Shown here: piece by piece, positions 1-10,831 of the stretch | Layout: each line of letters opens with the position of its first letter | Position numbering within the stretch: position 1 is the first letter of the stretch | Source: Cylindrodendrum hubeiense | Lineage: Eukaryota > Ascomycota > Sordariomycetes > Hypocreales > Nectriaceae | Length of the DNA: 64,000 nt | Assembly (NCBI GenBank): GCA_014621425.1 | Contig: JAANBB010000042.1 | Coordinates: 1 to 64,000, forward strand | Direction of reading: 5' to 3' | The notes under the pieces: model-generated | Database searches by the model: none | Seen by the model: the letters and a program-made list of their open reading frames with translations, nothing else | What the model was told of the DNA's origin: nothing | Position numbers and translations under genes: made by a program

Positions 1-1
1 C

Positions 2-1819
2 TTCGGTCTCGACCCGCTTACGCACGAGGAGGGACTCGAGCTGTTCGAGATGACGGCACGCAGCGGCCGGGCGCTCACCGTGGCCGCCGCACTCGACCCG
101 GAACGTCTGCAGGTTTACTACGAGGACCGGGGCGGCATCCCGCCGCTGCTGCGTTCGCTGCTGGTCCGGACTACTGCGCGGGCTCCCCGAAGCTGGGATC
201 TCCGCAAGGTGCTGAGCGAAACGGCTCCCGACCAGCACGCCAGCATTGTGCTGCGCATGGTCCGGGAAACAGTGGCCAAGGCATTGGGCTTTGCGGTGCC
301 GGATGATGTCGCAGTCGACCAGCCCTTGCAGGACATCGGGATCGACTCTTTGACTGCAGTCCTCATGCGCAACCATCTGGCGACGCTGACGGGCCTGACG
401 CTATCCGCCAATATTGCTATGCTTCACCCGAACTTGAAGGCTCTCAGCCAGTCACTCCTGTCCCAGCTACAGGAGAACTGGGCAGACTCGTCATCCTCCG
501 CGTCGGCGTCTGGTGGTGCGACGCCTGCTACCACGACCCTTTCCTCTCCTTGCCTCAACATGGCGGCGATCCGCAAGGGCTGTCTGGACCCCAGCTTCAC
601 ATTCGACAACGTAACTCGGGGCCCCACCACGTGTGCCGCGCGTCCCGAGTCCGTCCTCGTCACAGGTGGCACCGGCTTTGTCGGTGCCTTTGTGGTGCAC
701 GAGCTGCTTGAGATAGGCATCGCGACTTACTGCCTCGTGCGTGCCGCTTCCATCGAGCTGGGGCGGCAGCGGATGGTGGGCGCACTGGAAACGTACGGCC
801 TCTGGAAGCCCGACTACGCGCCACTGCTACACCCCGTGGTTGGTGACCTGACACAGCCTCTGCTCGGCCTGTCCGAGGAAGTCTTTGATGACTTGGCCGA
901 CCGTGTGGATGCCATCTGTCACTCTGGTGCCCTGGTCGACTGGATTCGCCCGCTGGAAGACTACGTCGGTCCCAACATCGTCAGTACTCACGAGGTCCTG
1001 CGCTTGGCTTCACATGGCCGCGGCAAGACCGTCCACCTCGTTTCCACCATCTCCACGCTGCCAAAGCACATGGGCTACGATCTGACCGAGGAAGACCGAG
1101 AGTACGGCTACGGTACCTCGAAATACATGGCCGAGCGCATGCTAGCTGCGGCACGCTGGCGTGGTGCCAGAGCATCCTCCTACAGGTTGCCCTTCGTCTC
1201 TGCCTCCAGCACCAACGGTCGCTTCCGGCTGGACCGCGGTGACTTCTTGCACAACCTGATTTCGGGAAGCCTTGAGCTGGGCGCCTTTCCGGAGTTGAAC
1301 GGAGATCTGTCTGTCGTGCTGCCCGTTGACTACCTCTGCAAGTCCATCGTCGGCGTCATGACCAAGGACGTTCATCGAATCGGCCTTGACTTCGACTTTA
1401 AGAACAAGTATGCACCGAGCTTCAACCATTTCTTCAAGCTATTCAGTGCCGCCAGCGGCGGCAAGGAGATCGTATCCTTCAGTACGTGGCAGCAGAGAGC
1501 ACTGGACTACGCTGTCGCACACCCAAAGAGTGCGCTAGCCCGCATCACTGCCGTGTTCGACGGTTACACCGACGAAACAGCGGCTGCCATGGTCACGGGC
1601 TTGCCTGTCGGACAGCATGTATTTGGGGGTGATGACTATCCCGCGCCGGCGGTTGACGAAGATTCTGTGCGCAAGTATCTGGACTGCATTAATGCGGCAC
1701 AGGCGGGAAATGCTATTGTTGATGGCCCGCGGGTGGAAAAGTCACTCGGTGGTGCCGTGGAGATACAGGAGATTGTGCCTACGATCAGCAACGATGCTGT
1801 GCTTGTTGAATGCTCGTAG
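2..1819 (+). CDS. Polyketide synthase, C-terminal part (KR end - ACP - terminal reductase), 5' truncated by window
   Basis: The frame is open from base 2 and has no stop before 1819, so the gene enters from the left. The first residues (GLDPLT..EGLELF, then a VAAALD motif near base 90) match the region after a ketoreductase in type I polyketide synthases. An acyl carrier domain follows, with the phosphopantetheine serine in GIDSL (Ser codon 347-349). After a Ser/Ala/Thr-rich linker (about 485-555) comes an extended SDR domain: NAD(P) motif [10 protein letters not shown] near 655-690 and the YxxxK-type motif YGTSK near 1110-1125. This is the thioester-reductase (R) type, which releases the chain as an aldehyde or alcohol instead of by hydrolysis. 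No intron is needed in this part. The upstream KS/AT/DH domains are outside the window, so the PKS subclass is not settled; an NRPS-like protein is less likely because of the KR remnant. A MATE exporter lies convergent downstream. Confidence 0.88.
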   Translation, partial: FGLDPLTHEEGLELFEMTARSGRALTVAAALDPERLQVYYEDRGGIPPLLRSLLVRTTARAPRSWDLRKVLSETAPDQHASIVLRMVRETVAKALGFAVPDDVAVDQPLQDIGIDSLTAVLMRNHLATLTGLTLSANIAMLHPNLKALSQSLLSQLQENWADSSSSASASGGATPATTTLSSPCLNMAAIRKGCLDPSFTFDNVTRGPTTCAARPESVLVTGGTGFVGAFVVHELLEIGIATYCLVRAASIELGRQRMVGALETYGLWKPDYAPLLHPVVGDLTQPLLGLSEEVFDDLADRVDAICHSGALVDWIRPLEDYVGPNIVSTHEVLRLASHGRGKTVHLVSTISTLPKHMGYDLTEEDREYGYGTSKYMAERMLAAARWRGARASSYRLPFVSASSTNGRFRLDRGDFLHNLISGSLELGAFPELNGDLSVVLPVDYLCKSIVGVMTKDVHRIGLDFDFKNKYAPSFNHFFKLFSAASGGKEIVSFSTWQQRALDYAVAHPKSALARITAVFDGYTDETAAAMVTGLPVGQHVFGGDDYPAPAVDEDSVRKYLDCINAAQAGNAIVDGPRVEKSLGGAVEIQEIVPTISNDAVLVECS

Positions 1820-2546
1820 AGCCGATTTGGCTTGGACAATAGGGACACAGAAATTTGTTGAGTGATTAATTCATAGTCAATTTGATATATAGAAAACTGG
1901 TCTGTTGATTTGAAAGCGATGGTATTGTTGATCTATTGGCATATTGGCGTATTGCGTTGAACGATTGCAATAGGAGGTAAGCTTGACTTCTTCGGCGATG
2001 TGTCTCAAATCTCTCAAGTTCCGAGTATAAAATCATCAGTAATCGCTGGTAGAAAAGCGAAGATACAGAGATAAGATTTAGTAAAGTACACAGGAAATGT
2101 TGAATAAATTGATCATTTTGTTTGCTCCATGTTCCTCTGTCCGGTAACAAGTAAGCGCGCACGTTATTTGTTGCAGCTGTATAACTTGAGTCATTCTGAT
2201 GATATTGCAAAAGGCTAACAAATAAAACAATATATGCATTCATAACAATAATTTCTCCCTCAGCGTGGCACCGTTGTGCTAACCACTTCCAGAGTATGGT
2301 TTCGACACAATGTCCACATGCATAAATACCGAAAGAGATTCCTATTTCCGTCACAACGAGCGTCTCCAGCCGATCGTATTTTTTTGTCTTTTCCTGATAA
2401 CCTTTTGAGAACCTCCATGCTGCCTGTCCTTGAAAAGTCGTTGACGACATGCCCAATCTAGTATAGGCCATCATTGCACTGCATATCAGTGCAGTGTTGG
2501 GTCCGCTGTTGGCGTGATTCGAAAACGCAACAGTAGGACTCGTCCC
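1820..2546. other. Convergent intergenic region, no supportable gene
   Basis: This AT-rich spacer lies between the 3' ends of the PKS and the MATE gene. A 202-codon frame on the minus strand (1866-2474) has no recognisable family motif and low-complexity composition, so I treat it as chance or UTR. Confidence 0.6.
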
Positions 2547-4376
2547 TTAACCCGCAGCGTTTCTAGCCATTGCCTCAACGACACATTTCCGCCAATCGAT
2601 AATGAGCAAATATGTATACTCAATGATTGATACACTACATCTTTTGTCAGTTGGTTCCCATTGGGATGTTTGGGGCGACACTTACACGATAAGTCCAATG
2701 GTGGAGCCCATCCACAGGCCTTGAATTTTGAGGTCAAGCGCGAATCCGAAGTATAGCGCGAGAGGTAGCGAAACAACGTAGTATGCAACAAGATTGGCTG
2801 GTCCACCAATCGATTGTTTGCCAATGCCACGCAGTAGCCCATGCGCCGCCACGCCAAGTCCGTCGAAGAACGTCGTGAGGCCGACAAGCGGCAAGGTCAT
2901 GGTAACGAGGGCAGCCACGGCTTCGTCGTCGGTGAAGATGAATGGCAGCTGTTCTTGAAACTTGAGGTACATCATGAAGTTTATAAAGGTACACGAGCAG
3001 GACGCAGCAACAGCCTATGTGGGTCAGCAACCAGCCCCCAACTAAATCGTGATGTGGGGAAGAGGGTGAACTAGAACTTACCACTCTAGCTGCGACTTTC
3101 GCATCGGAGACCCGTCCAGCGCCAATTAGTCGAGCGACTCTTGTAGATGCAGCAATGGATACAGGAAAGGGAACTTGGTACGAGATAGTGGTGACGGCAA
3201 TCAGAATGCTCTGTGCCGCAAGATATTCCGTGCCAAATCGACTGGAAATGACGGTCAAGATCTCAAAGGCAAGCCATTCCGCTTCAATCATGATCATGCC
3301 TGGCAAAGCCAAGCGGATCATGATCCACCAATTGGAAAAGGCTCGCCTGCTGAAGCCTCCCCAGCACTGAGAGCCCTTGAAGAGCACGACGTAGAGGACC
3401 AGGAGGATAGGCAGCAATGTCCTCGTTATGACAACTGACAACGGGGCACCGAAAAAGCCCAGTTCGAGCTTCCAAACCAGAATCCACTGTAGCAGAGCAT
3501 TAAATGGCGCTCCAATAAGAAGAACGTAAGTGGTGGCTTGGAAAAGCCCTTGAGCTTGGAGGAACCGCTTGCCTACTTCGAAGGAGGCATATCCGGGAAG
3601 GGCAAAGATCAGAACGTGGAGGTATGAGCTAGCCAAGCGGGCGATGTCGGCGTCGTTGACGAGTTTCATGATAATGTACTCGGAGTTGAGCCAGAGAATA
3701 GCGATCGGGATTGACAAACATAGCAGAAAGAGCGTCATTCGCTGGCAGTAAAGTCCGACGAGGTGCTTGTTTCCGGAACCGTAAGCCTGGGCGCACAGAG
3801 TATCCAAGCTCGTAGCTAGGCCTTGGTACACTGCAAAACACGAAATCGAAGCTGACATATTGGCCACTGTACCCGGGATTAGCATGAGGACAGACGATAG
3901 CATTGAGGGGGTAATATACAGGACACAGCTCCCAATTCGAGCTTGCCAATCCTCCCTACGGCAATAACGCTCGATATGTCAATCATGTACTGCAGGAAAA
4001 ATGTCACGATGAGGGGGGCAGCATATCCCGAGAGGGTCTTGATCTCATGTTGCCACGTAACGCCGACCTCGTCAATTATCTCTCCCAGCTGTGCCTCGAC
4101 GGAGTCCCCGGAAACGTTGGGACGACTATTACTCGATCCCAAAAGTGGGGAAGTCTCTGTTGGTCCTTGTGGACTGGTTGCGTTCTCGTTGGTAGGGTCT
4201 GAGGAGCCGCGAAAGAAGAATTGATATATACGAGCCGCCAAACTCCGGTCGTTCTTTTCGTTCCGATGGTCGAGAGGAGGGGTATAGGCACTAAAGCAAC
4301 GGCCCATTAGCATTATATCACTTGAAGCATGGGCGAGGAAAGGCAATGCTAACATGGGCGGTTCGAGTGAAGTCAT
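2547..4376 (-). CDS. MATE-family multidrug/toxin efflux transporter, five exons
   Basis: Multi-pass antiporter of the MATE family that expels organic cations or metabolites. The exons I infer are 4376-4354, 4290-3920, 3866-3082, 3014-2686 and 2634-2547, giving 531 residues. The last three junctions rejoin typical MATE text: GRIGKLELGAVS to LANMSAS, VSDAKVAARV to AVAAS, and IQGLWMGS..GLI to VVSIIEYTYLL, ending in MARNAAG. The LATSLDTLCAQAYGSG motif is the family signature. Introns are 51-67 nt with good branch sites. The 63-nt N-terminal intron (4353-4291, TGCTAAT branch, weak GTTAGC donor) and the start at 4376 are less certain: an in-frame ATG at 4709 would add a Ser/Arg-rich leader. The cytosolic N-terminus before the first membrane helix is about 95 residues, as usual in fungi. 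It lies convergent with the PKS, so export of its product is plausible, but that is inference. Confidence 0.88.
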
Positions 4377-7300
4377 TGAAGACCGGCGGCTTGTATCGTG
4401 GTGGCAATGACATTTTGTACCCTTGTTCAAGTCATCCGTCGGAAAGAGGGCATCGTCATCGGCTCGTTCCTGGCGGTTGGGAGTGTTGTTGGACGTTTGA
4501 CGCTGTGCATTTCCTGGTCTGTTGTTGCGGCCCGCCGGCGACCCGGTCTTCCGTCCACGATCCATCGTTCTGAAGGCTAAGCTCCCACTCGGAGATGCGC
4601 CGCTTGAGTTCTCAAGGGCAGCAAATGAACTGCCGATGGTGAGAAAGCTTGAACGGCCTGAACGCAGTGTAGAAGATGAACCAAGTTTGCACAATGGGAC
4701 GGACGGCAAAAGGACGTCCTTTTATTAAGTACTCGTACATCTCTCAGCCGAAGAATCGTGCCGCACCATGTACTACGTAGTACTATGTTGCGACACTGTA
4801 AACCCCGAACACATTGGCGCACAAGATTGTGCCACTCTATTCCTCATGTCGCCTAGCTGGGCGCCACATCCACAGACACAGTGGTGGTTGGTTACTCAAT
4901 GATCTTCATGCAAAGATATGGAGATCTGCTCTGCATATTTAGGCACATGATTCATCAGAGCATTAGTGAGAAATCAACTGAGACATTGAAATCGCTTCAG
5001 CCGGGCAGAATTTCCGCCCCCCGATAGCTACCAGGTATTTAAACGATGTTACAATAGCCCATGGCCTGAGATGGGTCGTCTGGGTGCCCCTCTAAGCATG
5101 TTTTGGGCCAAATCCGGACCATGATGTAATTTATGTAACGGCGCCATGCGTGAGAGTGAGGTGCAACATAGTCTCACTTGGTGTGTGACAACCATGGCTG
5201 GCTGGCCTCACAGCGCCGTAAAAAGAAAACCATGTCTCAGCCCCACATTATGTAGCTAGGAAAACATACCGAATCTACCCGTTAAAGCTAAGGCGGCCCA
5301 GTGTATTATCGTCCTATGTCCCAGTATGATTCGATCTACAGTCGCAGTCTGCTTTCACGCAAGACTTCTACGGCAAGGGAGATCGGAGAAAGAGACACGG
5401 CAAGTGGGGACACTAAATGGGAAACCCGGCAGGGAGGAGGAGAAGAGGAGAAGTGGCGCACACCTCTCGTACTTGTCCTAAGAAAAGAAAAAGAAAAAAG
5501 AAAACAAGGAAAGGAAAGGAAAGAAAAGACCAATTGGATTAGCTCGGCGGTCATGGCGGTCCTTATCTCGCATGCATTCGGATGCGTGTTCCGTTTCCAG
5601 CCAACTACTCCCTGCTTCCTAGTGTGGTCTAACCCGTTGTCTCGGCGATTCGAGGGTTGCCAGCCGATTAGCTACATGCAGGTGGGGAGGCTTCACGCCT
5701 TCAAGCCTTCAACAAGGAATATCGCGCAATATCCACACTTCGCCCAATAATTTAGTGGCGAAGGCCATCAACTACAAATCCGTGGTCGAGGCCAAGCCAC
5801 TAGGCTGCCGTGACGGGCGATCTGGCGTCGAGAGCTGGGGTGAGACTGCAGTCGTGGTAGTTTTCGCGTGATACTTGTCCAGCGGGTCCTCTCGCATGTC
5901 AGCCGCCCATGCTATGTAAGTGATTGGCCCTGGTCTTCTGTATTCGGAAGCGGACTCGGTCGCGGGGGTCTGGGCGCAGCCACACCGGAAACTTTATGGC
6001 ATGCTGCGGTCCAGAGTGGACGTGGATTGTCGAGTTATGACGACTTGCAGCGTGGAGGCGCTTTGGGCGAGGGGAGGATTACGGCTGACTCCCGAGTGTC
6101 CCAGACACCTGGACTCTTTCATTCGCCCGCGTAAATCTCGTCGTCTGATATTTGATGACATGCGAACCGCGCCGCGGTTGGGTGTCAACGAGTTGGGGGG
6201 AACCGCTCGCAATCATCTTGGGTGATATCCTAGGGTGATATCATCTACGCTGCTGCACCACCCGAAGTGTCACGACACGACCCGACCATGCCCTCGGCTC
6301 GGGATCCACCACACGGCATCAGGCATCGTAATGCCGACACATTAGCGGCGCCAAGGCCCGGTGCAGTAATCTGTATCTGTATGTACGAGAGAGATCGGGC
6401 TACCTCCCGTCATAATGCATAATATATTGCTTTTTCCTGCACCTGTCATGAGAAACTCCCTATAATGCCCCGCATTAAGGACGGTACCCGGCAGATCTGG
6501 CCGAATTCCAGGCGCTGGACGCGATTTGTAGATCTAGGTAGGCCATGCCTAGTTATTTCCGATTTGTAATCCGACATCAGCTCCTTGAGATCGAGCTACA
6601 CATGATATTCTAATTGGCCCGAGGTATTTGGAGGCCTGCCGCCCTTTGCCTCTTGATCCATCGCCAGCTGATCTGGGGGATTGCCCGCTGACCTCTACTT
6701 ACTACAACTGACCGATGTTGGCCACTGCGGCGTCCCTGAACGCGTTTCCCTGCAAAATAAATCGCCACCCTGTAGCCAGCAACGGAGAACCCGATCGTGG
6801 TACTCTCCAAATGAAGCTGCCTAAATCAGTCCAGCTGTAGCAGTCGCAGCCACCTTACTAAGAATATGACCTACAGTGCCAATCCTGCCCAACACAAGAT
6901 CAGCTCAGCCCCATACTTCGCATGATAACAAAGTCTGTGGCATTTTAAAATTAGGCCTACCTTGAGCACAAACAACGGATTTATTTCTTCTATAATCCAT
7001 AACCAGGCTGTCCATATGGATCCATTTTAATCGCTGCAGGTGCCACTGTTTTGGCGCATTGGTGCAATTCCTAGCACTCTACTGGTGGGCTACCAAACCT
7101 GGAAGATATCAGTGCGAACTGATACTTTTAGTCTCCTAGTTACATGCAGCACCGTCAGACTGTGTCATATTCTAGAAACCTCTCTTCAGCAATCACCGCC
7201 CAAGGAAACGACATCATATGGGAAATCCTTCGCCTTGGACCTGTCATGAGCCAGGGTTTGATCAACGGATGAAGACATTTGAGAAATTGAGACAGAACAA

Positions 7301-9410
7301 GCTCGAATTGATGGGGAAGCTGATGAAAGACTCGGTGCAAAGTCTCAAAGGGACGGTGCCGTCCGAAAACACAAAAACGCACAGCACACTTATTTGACCC
7401 AAGAGACCCTACGCTAGTTGGCCATTGTATTTCTTTCATATTTCTGGAAAATTTTCAGAGAGCGATGGTGTGGTTTCTTTAGGGCCAGAAGCAACTCATT
7501 TCCACAGTGGAGGTCGGCTCAATGGCAGGAGAAAGTTTATTTGAGATTGAGTGTTGTTGGGCTAATAGTCACCCCGAAACCCACCCAAGACATGATTTTA
7601 CTCGCCTAATGTTCAGATAAAACGTGTAATCACAATTGAAGTTCGAATATTTAACTGTCCTTTCTAATTCAAAAAAGTGGTGCAATTGTCCCGGCATGTA
7701 GTCCATCAGAATTTCCAGATATGTCCGAGCCTGACCATTCAGGCAACTCGTCTGTCATCTCCAGCCTTTGAAATCATTTATGATGATTTCCGGAATTTAG
7801 AGGAATTATGTTTCAAAGAGCTAAGAAGGAATCGTGGATTAGCTGAGATTTCAAGCGTGGTGGACTAGGTTGTGAATCATCGAATAGACCTCAGCGACCT
7901 GATATCTCTCTCTGCTTACGCTCCGTAGGTCTCAACTAAACAAACGCCACAAACATTTTGAGCAATACCCAGTGTGGCACATGAGACAAACGCGGCTCAA
8001 TTCACTCACGGGTGTCGCAAATCGACGCATCCCAGTCTCAATTGTTATCCAGGATTATCCCAGACCACCGGACCGGTGCCTGTATCTATTATTGTACACA
8101 CCTTGGGTGTTCGCTTGTCTTGTTATTCGCTCCAGATGTGTGCACATGGGGTTCGCCGTTGTGGGAGACTGAGTCAAGGCAGGTCAGAGCTAGCGCTCTG
8201 GCGTTTTCAGGGCCATTTGTTACATTATCGAACTCTTCCAATATATGGGGTTGTGCCTTGAAGTACTCGGATTAAGATTAGCGTTATCGGCAATAATTCG
8301 CGTCAGCCCCTTTAGACGCCTTGGAATGAAACAGATATGTTATCGATACATACGCAGATCCTGTGACGGCGAGCCAGGCCATTTTGGCATCGATAGCTGG
8401 AGTGTGACACACGCGATTGCCGAAGCACAGTATCGAGTACTATAATCATAGACTAAACCGAAATGGCAAAATCACAGAATCAAGAGCACTTAGCGAAGCG
8501 CTTGGGGACTTTGGTTGTAAAGTTGAAGTGAGGTTTTAAGAGCTAGGTTGCCCACTAGCGGAGTTCCCGTTTCGATACTGGTAGAACACGAGGGGTGAGA
8601 TAAAACATTATGGACCAGGCGAAAAATGAAGGAGATGACCTATTATTCGAGGGTATTGATGCCATTTGGGAAACTGGGGTAATTCTTGAAAATTGCTGAG
8701 GCTGGACCGCTGTGCGGCACCAAGCTTAAACAATGTCATTATGTTTCTTGTTTAAGTTCAGGGCTTTGTAATAAAATGACAGTAGTTGGTCCACGAGGCC
8801 TTCGCCACGCATTGACCCCGGCATTTCTAATTGTGATTGCCGGCTTGCGTCACGTCCCTGTTACAGATAAGTGGAGATGGCGTCGTCAGCTCGCGGCGCG
8901 TGGAGGTTAGGAATAGGAGTATGCTCCGTCAACATCCCCGCAATTCGCCTTGCGGACCTCGATTGAGTCCTATGGGTAGTCGTGTAAGCGTTGGTTTCGA
9001 AACCGACGCCCGGGGACGTGACGTAGATTAAGAAGACCCTGCAAATCCCCACGTGCAATTATTAGGGTCGTTAATCTATTCTACTTGGGATTCGGTGCAC
9101 CTCCGTTACATCGGCTACCGCAAAGAGCCAAGGACACGCAAGCCTTACGTTTACTTCCTCGGTGATTGGTGCGTTCCTAGCGTCCGCTATCTCATGTCAA
9201 AGCGGACGGTTGACGGCATGCGCGTCCGTGTAAACCGGAGGGAGGCGGTGACTTGACCGGCTCTTAGACCGAAAGCCTCGGTATGGATCACGAAGTTGAC
9301 GATGTATAAAGGGATCACCGACTACGTGAATAGTCACATCAATTGCTATCAACCAACAGCACTATCACAACTACACTCACTCACATCTCAGACTCACCCA
9401 TTTGCCCATC
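4377..9410. other. About 5 kb gene-poor region
   Basis: No reading frame here carries a recognisable domain or a consistent splice pattern on either strand. The region holds a purine-rich GAAA tract (about 5480-5530) and a close direct repeat of AGGGTGATATC-type sequence near 6220-6245. The longest frame (5301-5750) contains that low-complexity tract and is not convincing. The base composition is ordinary, without obvious C-to-T decay (RIP). Confidence 0.55.
9305..9310 (+). promoter_or_regulatory. TATA box of the intradiol dioxygenase gene
   Basis: TATAAA about 100 bp upstream of the ATG at 9411, followed by a CA-rich leader typical of fungal transcripts. Confidence 0.5.
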
Positions 9411-10622
9411 ATGGTCAGATTCCCCTTCGTTTGTATGGCACTTGCCACTCTCGCCACTGCCCATCCTGGCGAGTCGCACAGCAATAATCACATGAAGCGT
9501 GAGATTGTTGCTCGTGACAATGCCGCTGCCATGGGACGCCGCTCTCTGAACACCTGCTCGGACAGTGTCGGCGCCAAGAAGATGAAGCGCCGTGCTGTCG
9601 AGCGCCGAGCCCAAAAGGTTCGGGACCTGCGCAAGAGCCGCGGTATCACAACGCGTAAGTTGCTCGAGCTTCACTCTATGTGCATTGACTAACTCTGTGA
9701 AGCCTCCAAGAAATTCCGACGTGACCTGGAAGATATTGAGGCTTGGGAAGATGTCAACCACAACATGACGGGTTCTGTCTCTTACGACATGTTCACCCCC
9801 CTTGACGACATCTTCGGCGCCAACACCAGCTGCATTCTTGCCCCTGAAATCACTGACGGCCCGTACTACATTGTCGGCGAGAAGCTGCGCTCCAACGTCA
9901 TTGAGACGGAGTGGTGTGATGGAGTCCCCGTCTTCCTCGAAGTGCAGTACGTTGATGTCACCGACTGTTCTCCGGTCCCTGCCGTAGCTGTCGACATCTG
10001 GAACTGCAATGCCACTGGCATCTACTCGGGCATCAGCACCTCTGGCAACTACGCTGCCGACGGCCTCAACAGCACGTACCTTCGAGGCATCCAGTTGACT
10101 GACTTCGATGGAGTGGCTCAATTTGAGACCATCTTCCCCGGTCACTACGACGGTCGTGCCACCCACACCCACTTGCTCTCGCACGCAAACGCCACCGTCA
10201 TGCCCAACGGCACCATCTCTGTCTGGGATGCTCCCGTCTCTCACATCGGCCAAGTCTTCTGGCCCGAGACTCTGCGATCTGCCGTCGAGGAGCTGTCCCC
10301 ATACAACACCAACGAGCAAGCCATCACTTCCAACGAAGACGACATGTGGTCGGTCTTGCAGGCTGATGAGTCCTACGATCCTTTCCCTCACTTCGTTTAT
10401 CTTGGCGACAACCTCCAGGATGGCCTCTTTGCCTGGATCCAGATCGGCATCAACGCCTCCGTCGACTATACCTCTGATGACTACTACAGCATTGCTGGTT
10501 ACCTGGCCGAGGACGGTGGCCATGCTTCATCCAGCTCCTTTAGCGGCGGTGGTGGTAGCGGTGGAGAGGGCAACGGTACATTCAGCGGCACCATGCCTTC
10601 CGGCTCTGGTACCCCCCCTTAG
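9411..10622 (+). CDS. Secreted intradiol ring-cleavage dioxygenase, two exons
   Basis: Non-heme Fe(III) enzyme family that opens catechol-type rings; this subgroup is extracellular. Exons are 9411-9654 and 9703-10622, with a 48-nt intron (GTAAGT donor, TGACTAAC branch), giving 387 residues. The start is the ATG at 9411, which yields a short signal peptide ending near TATAHP, then a basic propeptide-like stretch (KMKRRAVERRAQKVR). Candidate iron ligands are all visible: Tyr in DGPYY (about 9857-9872), Tyr in NATGIYSG (about 10008-10030), and the two His in HYDGRATHTH (about 10141-10172). Many N-glycosylation sequons and a Gly/Ser-rich C-terminal tail are present. It diverges from known bacterial catechol dioxygenases in lacking their N-terminal helical domain. 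The substrate cannot be told from sequence. An MFS transporter lies convergent 209 bp downstream. Confidence 0.9.
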
Positions 10623-10831
10623 AGGGAGAGCTTGCATTTTGGAGTTATAGATTTTGGATGTAACACCTCGAGGGAGTGCAATTAGGTGCTACAAAAACTG
10701 TACTAGATGGGTTGCTCATTTCAGAGACCCTTCAGGCTTAGAAATATTGATTCCGCCGGTAGACTAGCTTTAGAAACAACTTCAATCAGGGTTTGCTGCG
10801 CATTCCCGTCAGAATATCATTTCTCGGAAAA

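Noticed and set aside
1866..2474. 202-codon minus-strand open frame between PKS and MATE
   Set aside because: It is AT-rich, has no family motif, overlaps both 3' ends, and is most likely UTR or chance.
5301..5750. 149-codon plus-strand frame
   Set aside because: Its length comes largely from a GAAA-rich low-complexity tract; no domain or promoter context.
4377..9410. RIP-decayed transposon as explanation for the gene desert
   Set aside because: The base composition is near normal and I saw no transposase or reverse-transcriptase remnants by eye.
9381..10523. 380-codon minus-strand frame overlapping the dioxygenase
   Set aside because: It mirrors the GC-biased third codon positions of the real plus-strand gene, which has a signal peptide, iron ligands and a clean intron.
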